The notes below the pieces were generated by a model that saw only the letters and a program-made list of their open reading frames with translations, was not told the origin of the DNA and ran no database searches. A stretch of 64,000 nt of DNA from Pseudocitrobacter sp913778145 (GTDB taxonomy: Bacteria; Pseudomonadota; Gammaproteobacteria; Enterobacterales; Enterobacteriaceae). The stretch lies in assembly GCA_035726825.1 (NCBI GenBank), contig JALNTX010000009.1:1-64000 (forward strand). The letters are read 5' to 3'. Of this stretch, positions 53,035 through 60,447 are shown piece by piece (the stretch's first letter is position 1; each line of letters starts with the position of its first letter). The position numbers and the translations under genes were made by a program.

Positions 53035-53718
53035 TTAGGCGAGAGCCAACTTTTGGCGCGCGTATTGTAACGCTTTTTCAATCACTTGCTCAATGCTTAA
53101 GGTGGTGGAATCCAACACTAAAGCATCAGCAGCCGGAACCAGCGGCGCCACGGCGCGGTTGCGATCGCGGTCGTCTCGTTCCTGTATCTCGGCCAAAAGG
53201 CGTTCAAAGTTAACACTAAAGCCCTTTTCCTGCAACTGTAGCATGCGGCGATTGGCACGCTCTTCCGATGAGGCGTCGAGGAAAATTTTTACAGGCGCAT
53301 CAGGGAATACCACCGTGCCCATGTCGCGGCCATCGGCGATTAAACCCGGTACTTCACGAAACGCGCGCTGGCGGCGCAAAAGCGCTTCGCGAACGCGAGG
53401 AAAAGCCGCTACCTGTGAAGCCGCATTAGCGACTTCCTGGGTACGGATTTCACCGCTAACGTCTTCCCCTTCCAGAATCACTTCCAGGTTGCCTTCCGTC
53501 GAGACAAAACGCACATCCAGGTGAGCAGCCAGCGGAACCAGCGCATCTTCCGACGTCACGTCGACGTGGTGATGTAGCGCAGCCAGCGCCAGAACACGAT
53601 AGATGGCTCCCGAGTCCAATAAATGCCACTGTAAAGCCTCAGCCATCGCTTTACACAGGGTGCCTTTACCCGCACCGCTTGGTCCATCAATTGTGATTAC
53701 CGGGGCAACTGCCGTCAT
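53035..53718 (-). CDS. cmk: Cytidylate kinase
   Basis: A 227-residue nucleoside monophosphate kinase that phosphorylates CMP and dCMP. The P-loop GPSGAGKGTL (about 13-22) is near the N-terminus. The CMP-binding insert and the DGRDMGTVVFPDAPVKIFLDAS stretch are characteristic of bacterial Cmk. ATG 53718 (MTAVAPVITIDG) gives the exact E. coli length; the six extra upstream codons include the ribosome site. It lies 114 bp upstream of rpsA on the same strand; in E. coli part of rpsA transcription starts in cmk. Confidence 0.96.
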   Translation of the reverse strand: MTAVAPVITIDGPSGAGKGTLCKAMAEALQWHLLDSGAIYRVLALAALHHHVDVTSEDALVPLAAHLDVRFVSTEGNLEVILEGEDVSGEIRTQEVANAASQVAAFPRVREALLRRQRAFREVPGLIADGRDMGTVVFPDAPVKIFLDASSEERANRRMLQLQEKGFSVNFERLLAEIQERDDRDRNRAVAPLVPAADALVLDSTTLSIEQVIEKALQYARQKLALA

Positions 53719-53854
53719 CTTTATCTCCTTCAACACAAGGCGTATAGAACCTAAACGCGCGCATTATACGCATGTCTACGCCTGACAGTTACCTTTGTCT
53801 GCGAATTACGGAATTAACGCCAAAAATGGTAGGAATTGTGAACACTAATTATAG

Positions 53855-53877
53855 CGGGCTGGCACAGGGCCAGCCCG
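53855..53877 (-). terminator. Terminator-like hairpin after aroA
   Basis: A perfect 9-bp stem CGGGCTGGC / GCCAGCCCG with a 5-nt loop lies 31 bp past the aroA stop. The minus-strand tail CTATAATTAG is short of T, and its TATAAT could instead be a -10 for cmk. Confidence 0.55.
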
Positions 53878-53907
53878 AAAGATGACAATGTTTTACTTTT
53901 TGTCTGA

Positions 53908-55191
53908 TTAAGCCAGCGTACTAATTCGCGCCAGCTGTTCGAAGTAGTCCGGGAAGGTTTTCGCCGTACATTTCGGGTCAAGGATGGTTACCGGCGTATC
54001 CGAAAGCGCCACCAGCGAGAAGCACATCGCCATGCGGTGATCGTTGTAGGTGCCAATTTCGGCAAACTGCAATTTTGCCGGTGGTGTGACGCGAATAAAA
54101 TCTTCGCCCTCTTCCACTTCTGCACCTACTTTGCGCAGTTCTGTCGCCATCGCAAACAGACGGTCGGTCTCTTTTACACGCCAGTTATAGATGTTACGCA
54201 GCGTGGTGGTACCTTTGGCAAACAACGCTGCGGTGGCAATCGTCATCGCCGCATCAGGAATATGATTCATGTCCATATCAATGGCATTCAGTTCGCCACG
54301 GGTACAGGCGATGTAGTCATCCCCCCAGGTGATGGTCGCGCCCATTTTTTCCAGCACATCAGCAAAACGGATATCGCCCTGCACGCTCTTACGCCCAATA
54401 CCGGTCACCTTCACGGTACCGCCGCGGATTGCGCCCGCCGCCAGGAAATAGGACGCGGACGAAGCATCGCCTTCCACCAAATACTGGCCCGGAGATTGAT
54501 ACTGCTGACCGCCACGCACGACAAAGCGCTGATAATGTTGGTTTTCCACCTCAACACCAAACGTTTTCATCAGGTGCAGGGTGATGTCGATATACGGTTT
54601 AGAAACCAGATCGCCTTTGATGGTAATGGTGGTGTCATTCGGTGCCAGCGGCGCGGTCATCAGCAGTGCCGTCAGGAACTGGCTGGACACGCTGCCGTCA
54701 ACCTCAACGTTGCCGCCACTAAAACCGCCCTGCAAACGCAGTGGGGGGTAATTTTCCTGCTCGAGATAGGTGATTTGCGCCCCGCCCTGACGCAGCGCGT
54801 CAACCAGGTGACCAATTGGGCGCTCTTTCATGCGCGGCTCGCCGGTGAGGACGATATCGTTATGACCCAGGCAGAGTGCCGCCGCCAGAGGACGCATCGC
54901 CGTGCCCGCGTTCCCGAGGAATAATTCCAGTGATGCTTTCGCCTGCAACGGACCTGCGTTACCCGTGACTTCACAACGGGTACGGTCGGCAGACAAGGTG
55001 TAATGAATTCCCAGCGCACTCAGGGCATTCAGCATGTGGCGAACATCGTCGCTGTCCAGCAGGTTAGTCAGGACAGTGGTGCCGCGTGCTAAAGCTGCCA
55101 GCAGCAAGGCGCGGTTAGAGACACTTTTTGAACCTGGCAGGTTAATGGTGCCATCAACACGCGCAATGGGTTGTAACGTCAGGGATTCCAT
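53908..55191 (-). CDS. aroA: EPSP synthase (3-phosphoshikimate 1-carboxyvinyltransferase)
   Basis: A 427-residue shikimate-pathway enzyme joining shikimate-3-phosphate and phosphoenolpyruvate. It has the N-terminal LPGSKSVSNRALLLAALA motif and LGNAGTAMRPL, whose Gly and Pro are those of the glyphosate-sensitive class I enzymes. Two inverse alpha/beta domains are expected. ATG 55191 (MESLTLQPIARV) gives the family length. It follows serC by 68 bp with a hairpin between them, the conserved serC-aroA operon that links serine/pyridoxine and aromatic synthesis. Confidence 0.97.
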   Translation of the reverse strand: MESLTLQPIARVDGTINLPGSKSVSNRALLLAALARGTTVLTNLLDSDDVRHMLNALSALGIHYTLSADRTRCEVTGNAGPLQAKASLELFLGNAGTAMRPLAAALCLGHNDIVLTGEPRMKERPIGHLVDALRQGGAQITYLEQENYPPLRLQGGFSGGNVEVDGSVSSQFLTALLMTAPLAPNDTTITIKGDLVSKPYIDITLHLMKTFGVEVENQHYQRFVVRGGQQYQSPGQYLVEGDASSASYFLAAGAIRGGTVKVTGIGRKSVQGDIRFADVLEKMGATITWGDDYIACTRGELNAIDMDMNHIPDAAMTIATAALFAKGTTTLRNIYNWRVKETDRLFAMATELRKVGAEVEEGEDFIRVTPPAKLQFAEIGTYNDHRMAMCFSLVALSDTPVTILDPKCTAKTFPDYFEQLARISTLA

Positions 55192-55222
55192 GAAACTCAA
55201 CTCTCAAATTCGAAAATAATAA

Positions 55223-55244
55223 CCCCCGCAGAATACCGCGGGGG
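55223..55244 (-). terminator. serC-aroA intergenic hairpin (attenuator-like)
   Basis: A 7-bp GC stem CCCCCGC / GCGGGGG with an 8-nt loop is followed on the minus strand by TTATTATTTT. It lies between serC and aroA, and in this conserved operon probably causes partial termination, lowering aroA relative to serC. Confidence 0.65.
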
Positions 55245-55259
55245 ATGAAAACAAAAACA

Positions 55260-56348
55260 TTAACCGTGGCGACGTTCGAAGTCCTGCATGAAATCGGTCA
55301 ATGCCTGAACGCCTGCCAGCGGCATCGCGTTATAGATTGACGCACGCATCCCGCCGACGACACGGTGGCCTTTCAGCGAATGCAGGCCCGCCGCGAAGGA
55401 CTCTTCCAGGAAGACTTTATCCAGCGCGCTGTCCGCCAGCTGGAACGGAATATTCATGCGAGAACGGTTAGACGCCGCAACATCGTTACGATAGAAATCG
55501 CTGTTATCGATAACGCCATACAGCAGTTCAGCTTTCTGCTGGTTGATGCGATCCATTGCCGCCACGCCGCCCTGCTCTTTCAGCCATTTGAAAACCAGGC
55601 CCGCCAGATACCAGGCGAAGGTCGGCGGGGTGTTGAACATGGAATCGTTATCGTTCAGCACGGAGTAATCCAGAATGGACGGGCAGGCAACGTGAGCTTT
55701 GCCGAGCAGATCTTCGCGCACAATCACCAGCGTCAGGCCTGCCGGGCCGATATTTTTCTGCGCGCCTGCGTAAATCACGCCAAAGCGGCTGACGTCAATC
55801 GGGCGGGACAGGATGGTAGAGGAGAAGTCGGCTGCAACGACCACGTCTTTACCGAAATTCGGGGTTTCATCGATAGCAATGCCGTCAATGGTTTCATTCG
55901 GGCAGTAGTGCAGATACGCGGCATTGTCAGAAAGCTGCCATTCGCTCATCGGCGTCACGGCACGCTTACCGTCAACGGTGATTTTGGCGTCAATCACGTT
56001 CGGCGTGCAGTATTTCTTCGCTTCTTTTACTGCGCTGGCAGCCCAGTAACCGGCGTCAACGTAGTCTGCGGTAGTTTTATCACCCAGAATGTTCAGCGGA
56101 ACGCCTGCGAACTGGCCGCGGCCGCCGCCATGGCAGAACAACACTTTATAGTTGGAAGGGATATTGAGCAGGTCACGAAAATCCTTTTCTGCTTCTTCCG
56201 CCACGTGGATAAATTCTTTCCCACGGTGGCTAACTTCCATTACTGATGTACCCAATCCGTTCCAGTCGCGTAATTCGTGTTGCGCCTGTTTAAGGACATC
56301 TGCCGGTAGCATTGCCGGACCTGAACTGAAATTAAAGACCTGAGCCAT
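55260..56348 (-). CDS. serC: Phosphoserine aminotransferase
   Basis: A 362-residue PLP enzyme (class V fold) that makes phosphoserine from 3-phosphohydroxypyruvate and also acts in pyridoxal phosphate synthesis. The start FNFSSGPAMLP is the family signature and the PLP lysine is in IYAGAQKNIGPAGL (Lys198 by E. coli numbering). Length equals the E. coli enzyme. It is first in the serC-aroA operon; a CRP-like site lies about 130 bp upstream. Confidence 0.97.
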   Translation of the reverse strand: MAQVFNFSSGPAMLPADVLKQAQHELRDWNGLGTSVMEVSHRGKEFIHVAEEAEKDFRDLLNIPSNYKVLFCHGGGRGQFAGVPLNILGDKTTADYVDAGYWAASAVKEAKKYCTPNVIDAKITVDGKRAVTPMSEWQLSDNAAYLHYCPNETIDGIAIDETPNFGKDVVVAADFSSTILSRPIDVSRFGVIYAGAQKNIGPAGLTLVIVREDLLGKAHVACPSILDYSVLNDNDSMFNTPPTFAWYLAGLVFKWLKEQGGVAAMDRINQQKAELLYGVIDNSDFYRNDVAASNRSRMNIPFQLADSALDKVFLEESFAAGLHSLKGHRVVGGMRASIYNAMPLAGVQALTDFMQDFERRHG

Positions 56349-56473
56349 TTCCCCTCACCACGTTGCAATGTTGTTTATCCGCGCGTGTGCACGGATATAA
56401 GTTATTCCTGTGGATATCGGTTTTATCATTCAGTGACACGCGCCGCAATGGGTAATACTGAGCGGTGTAAAAT

Positions 56474-56489
56474 TGTGCCAGACATCACA
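56474..56489. promoter_or_regulatory. CRP-like site upstream of serC
   Basis: TGTGC-CAGACA-TCACA matches the CRP consensus TGTGA-N6-TCACA at nine of ten positions. It lies about 125-140 bp before the serC start codon. Repression of serC by cAMP-CRP is described in E. coli; a direct role here is inferred. Confidence 0.45.
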
Positions 56490-56535
56490 CAACAGAATCT
56501 TCCGCATTGACGAGTGAAAACGGAGAATTCCGCTA

Positions 56536-57228
56536 TCAGGTGATACGTTTTGCGGTGCTGGCCTTCGACCATTCTGGATTTGCGCAGCGGGGGCATAATT
56601 GATGCTCCCCGGCATTAAAATGAAAAATCGCGCTGCAACGGACACAGGCGTAATCCGCCGCTTCGGGAATCGTGGTAAAGCGCGACGTGCAGCTCGCGGG
56701 TAGAATCACCAAACCGGCTTTTACGTCATCATCGGGATAGTAGTAGAGGCTAATCTGCCCATTGGTTTCCATGATGGCCAACCGCACCTGCCCGAGATGT
56801 TCAACGCCGCCCAGACGCAGCTCCATGAAAAACTCAAACTCGGTCATGTTTTCAGATTGCAGACGCTCCCACGCCAGCTCACCCTCTTCCACCACGATGA
56901 CCGGTTTTCCCTCCAGCAGATCTTCCAGTTTTTCGCTGCGCGACATTAGCCACATCACCAGCCGATAAAGTGCAGCAAGGGTGATAAACACCACCAGCAC
57001 AGGCAGCATCGGCACGTCGTCATAAAACGCCACATCGCCCGCGGCAGAACCGAGCGTCAGGATGATCAGCACTTCGAACAGCGACATCTGCCGCACGCCG
57101 CGCCGGCCGGTGATTTTCAAAAACAGGAAAACGAGTACGAAAGTGTAGAGTGAACGTAAAGCGACTTCGCCGAGGAAGTCCAGCGGAACTTTATCCAGCG
57201 CCATGCGGTGTAAATCGAACGATTTCAT
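56536..57228 (-). CDS. ycaP: DUF421 inner-membrane protein YcaP
   Basis: A 230-residue membrane protein of the YetF/DUF421 family. Two or three transmembrane helices (about 22-40, 48-62 and 70-90, including LLPVLVVFITLAALYRLVMWL) precede a cytoplasmic domain with EGKPVIVVEEGELAWERL. The C-terminus has a rubredoxin-like CVRC ... CPRC pair (a zinc-ribbon motif) and basic end TAKRIT. Function is unknown. ATG 57228 (MKSFDLHRMAL) gives the E. coli length. It is divergent from ycaO and lies about 190 bp upstream of serC. Confidence 0.9.
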   Translation of the reverse strand: MKSFDLHRMALDKVPLDFLGEVALRSLYTFVLVFLFLKITGRRGVRQMSLFEVLIILTLGSAAGDVAFYDDVPMLPVLVVFITLAALYRLVMWLMSRSEKLEDLLEGKPVIVVEEGELAWERLQSENMTEFEFFMELRLGGVEHLGQVRLAIMETNGQISLYYYPDDDVKAGLVILPASCTSRFTTIPEAADYACVRCSAIFHFNAGEHQLCPRCANPEWSKASTAKRIT

Positions 57229-57366
57229 TTTTATGCCTGCAAAAATGTCATTGCCGTTAAGCATAGACCAGCGCATTTAATTCATTCTCGTTATCAATCG
57301 CGATAGATACATTCATCCAAACCCCGTATGATTGCGCGCTTTCCGTACGATAAAAATGAGACCGTC

Positions 57367-59133
57367 ATGACGCAAACCTATATCCCCGGCAAAGATGCCG
57401 CACTGGAAGATTCCATCGCTCGCTTCCAGCAAAAACTGCTCGATCTGGGCTTTGACATCGAAGAGGCCTCCTGGCTGAATCCGGTGCCGAACGTCTGGTC
57501 GGTTCATATCCGCGACAAAGCGTGCTCGCTGTGCTTTACCAACGGTAAAGGCGCAACCAAAAAAGCCGCGCTGGCGTCTGCGTTAGGGGAATATTTCGAG
57601 CGCCTGTCAACCAACTACTTCTTCGCCGATTTCTGGCTGGGCGAGAAAATCGCTAACGGCCCATTCGTACATTATCCGAACGAAAAATGGTTCCCGATCC
57701 CGGAAGATGATGAGCTGCCGGAAGGCCTGCTCGATGCGCGTCTGCGCGCGTTCTACGATCCGGACGATCAGCTGACCGGCAGCCTGATGGTCGATCTGCA
57801 ATCGGGCAATACCGATCGCGGTGTTTGCGGCCTGCCGTTTACACGCCAGTCTGACGGCGAAACCATTTATATCCCGATGAACATCGTCGGCAACCTGTAC
57901 GTTTCTAACGGTATGTCTGCAGGCAACACCGCCAACGAAGCCCGCGTGCAGGGTCTGTCGGAAGTGTTTGAGCGTCATATCAAAAACCGTATTATTGCCG
58001 AGAGCATCAGCCTGCCGGAAATCCCGAAAGAGGTGATGGCGCGCTATCCTGGCGTCGTGGCGTCGATTGAGAAACTGGAAGCGGAAGGTTTCCCTATCTT
58101 CGCTTACGACGGCTCTTTAGGGGGTAAATATCCGGTTATCTGTGTCGTGCTGTTCAACCCGGCTAACGGCACCTGCTTTGCCTCCTTTGGCGCACACCCG
58201 GACTTTGGCGTTGCGCTGGAACGTACCGTTACGGAACTGCTGCAGGGCCGTGGTCTGAAAGATCTGGATGTCTTCACGCCGCCAACGTTCGATGATGAAG
58301 AAGTCGCCGAGCACGCCAACCTGGAAACCCACTTTATTGATTCAAGCGGTTTGATCTCATGGGATCTCTTCAAACAGGATGCCGACTATCCGTTTGTAGA
58401 CTGGAATTTCTCCGGCACCACCGAAGAAGAGTTCGCGACCCTGATGGCGATTTTCAACGCCGAAGATAAAGAGGTGTACATCGCGGATTACGAGCATTTA
58501 GGCGTATACGCCTGCCGTATTCTGGTGCCGGGAATGTCGGATATCTATCCGGCAGAAGATCTGTGGCTGGCGAACAATAATATGGGCAGCCATCTGCGCG
58601 AGACGATCCTGACCCTGCCAGACAGTGAGTGGGAAAAAGAAGCGTACCTGAATCTTATTGAACAGCTCGACGAAGAAGGCCTGGACGATTTCACCCGCGT
58701 ACGTGAGCTGCTGGGCCTGGCAACGGGTAAAGATAACGGCTGGTATACCCTGCGCGTTGGTGAGTTGAAAGCGATGCTCGCGCTGGCCGGTGGCGATCTG
58801 GAGCAGGCGCTGATCTGGACCGAGTGGACAATGGAATTCAACGCGTCAATCTTTAGTGCCGAGCGTGCGAATTATTACCGTTGCCTGCAAACCTTATTAC
58901 TGCTGTCTCAGGAAGAGGAGCGTCAGCCGCTGCAATACCTGAACGCGTTCGTTCGTATGTACGGCGTCGATGCGGTAGAAGCGGCCAGTGCCGCGCTGAG
59001 CGGTGAAGCGCCGTTCTACGGTTTACAAGCCGTGGATAGCGACCTCGAAGCCTTCCCGGCGCATCAGTCGCTGCTGCAAGCCTACGAAAAACTACAACGT
59101 GCAAAAGCTGCGTTTTGGTCAAAGCAAGGCTAA
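57367..59133 (+). CDS. ycaO: YcaO cyclodehydratase-fold protein
   Basis: A 588-residue YcaO-family protein. The ATP-binding YcaO domain (about 60-400) has GKGATKKAALASALGEYFERL, GNTANEARVQGLSEVFERHIKNR and TVTELLQGRG, containing the Glu/Gln residues used for ATP and magnesium. The C-terminal third (about 430-585) is a helical TPR-like extension. The E. coli protein supports beta-methylthiolation of ribosomal protein S12 together with RimO. Peptide substrate and leader-binding partners typical of RiPP clusters are not seen here. Its ATG 57367 was chosen over an in-frame start 13 codons upstream. A terminator follows. Confidence 0.94.
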   Translation: MTQTYIPGKDAALEDSIARFQQKLLDLGFDIEEASWLNPVPNVWSVHIRDKACSLCFTNGKGATKKAALASALGEYFERLSTNYFFADFWLGEKIANGPFVHYPNEKWFPIPEDDELPEGLLDARLRAFYDPDDQLTGSLMVDLQSGNTDRGVCGLPFTRQSDGETIYIPMNIVGNLYVSNGMSAGNTANEARVQGLSEVFERHIKNRIIAESISLPEIPKEVMARYPGVVASIEKLEAEGFPIFAYDGSLGGKYPVICVVLFNPANGTCFASFGAHPDFGVALERTVTELLQGRGLKDLDVFTPPTFDDEEVAEHANLETHFIDSSGLISWDLFKQDADYPFVDWNFSGTTEEEFATLMAIFNAEDKEVYIADYEHLGVYACRILVPGMSDIYPAEDLWLANNNMGSHLRETILTLPDSEWEKEAYLNLIEQLDEEGLDDFTRVRELLGLATGKDNGWYTLRVGELKAMLALAGGDLEQALIWTEWTMEFNASIFSAERANYYRCLQTLLLLSQEEERQPLQYLNAFVRMYGVDAVEAASAALSGEAPFYGLQAVDSDLEAFPAHQSLLQAYEKLQRAKAAFWSKQG

Positions 59134-59182
59134 AAAGACCTGAGAATAAGTAGGTTTAAAGATTACTCTACGCTATATTATG

Positions 59183-59207
59183 GGGCCGTTTAACGGCCCT
59201 TTTTTTA
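59183..59207 (+). terminator. Terminator after ycaO
   Basis: An 8-bp stem GGGCCGTT / AACGGCCC with a single-base T gap is followed by seven T, 50 bp past the ycaO stop. Confidence 0.85.
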
Positions 59208-59533
59208 TTACAAAAATCACGCAAATTAATTTGTAATAATTAAGTTACGCATCGGTAAACGCTATTATTGGTAGCTTACCAATAGTGTTAATTTAAATGA
59301 TCATTACTCCATTTTAATTAACTGGCAAAACGGGAGGCAGAGGAAAAAAATCAACTGATTTTGCAAACTTTAAAATTTATTTTTATTTTGATAATCAAAA
59401 AGTTATGCCGCATTCGATGAAAAACCATTCGATTTGCGGGCCTATAAGCCAGGCGAGATATGATCTACATCAAATTCTCATCTATAATGCTTTGTTAGTA
59501 TCTCGTCGCCGACTTAATAAAGAGAGAGTTAGT
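59208..59533 (+). promoter_or_regulatory. focA-pflB upstream control region
   Basis: About 325 bp without a gene, AT-rich in its first two thirds. In E. coli the equivalent region carries FNR and ArcA sites and an IHF site for anaerobic induction. The only site readable with confidence is the FNR box near 59460-59473. The focA frame happens to stay open back to 59405 but the upstream codons are not conserved coding sequence. Confidence 0.6.
59460..59473 (+). promoter_or_regulatory. FNR box of focA-pflB
   Basis: ATGAT-CTAC-ATCAA matches the FNR consensus TTGAT-N4-ATCAA except for one base. A -10 TAGTAT (59496-59501) predicts a start near 59508, which puts the box at about -41.5, the class II FNR activator position. 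A second TATAAT at 59483-59488 is an alternative -10. Confidence 0.72.
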
Positions 59534-60391
59534 GTGAAAGCTGACAACCCTTTTGATCTACTTGTTCCTGCCGCTATGGCCAAAGTTGCCGAAGAAGCAG
59601 GTGTCTATAAAGCAACGAAGCATCCGCTGAAAACCTTTTATCTGGCGATTACTGCGGGCGTGTTCATCTCGATTGCTTTTGTTTTCTACATTACTGCCAC
59701 CACAGGAACCGCGGGCATGCCTTTTGGCGTCGCGAAACTGATTGGGGGTATCTGCTTCTCACTGGGCTTGATTCTCTGCGTCATTTGCGGGGCCGACCTC
59801 TTCACTTCCACGGTACTGATTGTCGTGGCGAAAGCCAGCGGTCGCATCACATGGGGCCAACTGGCGAAAAACTGGTTGAACGTCTATGTTGGTAACCTGG
59901 TAGGATGTCTGCTCTTTGTTCTGCTGATGTGGCTCTCCGGCGAATATATGACCGCCAACGGTGGTTGGGGCATGAATGTCCTGCAAACCGCTGACCACAA
60001 AATGCACCATACATTTATCGAAGCCGTTGCACTCGGCATCCTGGCTAACCTGATGGTTTGTCTGGCTGTCTGGATGAGCTACTCTGGTCGCAGCCTGATG
60101 GATAAAGCCATGATTATGGTTCTTCCGGTTGCCATGTTCGTCGCCAGCGGCTTTGAGCACAGTATTGCAAACATGTTTATGATCCCAATGGGGATTGTGA
60201 TTCGCAACTTTGCAAGCCCGGAGTTCTGGACCGCAGTTGGTTCAACCCCGGACAGTTTTTCTCACCTGACTATCATGAACTTCATCACTGATAACCTCAT
60301 TCCGGTGACTATCGGGAATATCATTGGCGGAGGCCTGTTAGTTGGGCTGACATACTGGGTCATTTACCTGCGTGAAGGCGACCATCACTAA
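59534..60391 (+). CDS. focA: Formate channel FocA
   Basis: A 285-residue pentameric FNT-family channel that exports and re-imports formate during mixed-acid fermentation. Six transmembrane helices are readable, with the FNT signatures in VVAKASGRITWGQL and the half-helix ICGADLFTSTV. The pore histidine and threonine are in the conserved segments. The start is GTG 59534 (family N-terminus MKADNPFDLL), with GAGAG upstream. The frame stays open 43 codons further upstream, but that part holds the FNR promoter. It is co-transcribed with pflB, 56 bp away. Confidence 0.95.
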   Translation: MKADNPFDLLVPAAMAKVAEEAGVYKATKHPLKTFYLAITAGVFISIAFVFYITATTGTAGMPFGVAKLIGGICFSLGLILCVICGADLFTSTVLIVVAKASGRITWGQLAKNWLNVYVGNLVGCLLFVLLMWLSGEYMTANGGWGMNVLQTADHKMHHTFIEAVALGILANLMVCLAVWMSYSGRSLMDKAMIMVLPVAMFVASGFEHSIANMFMIPMGIVIRNFASPEFWTAVGSTPDSFSHLTIMNFITDNLIPVTIGNIIGGGLLVGLTYWVIYLREGDHH

Positions 60392-60447
60392 AGTGTGCGT
60401 TGTGTCAGGCAGTAAATAAAAAATCCACATAAGAAGGTAGGTGTTAC

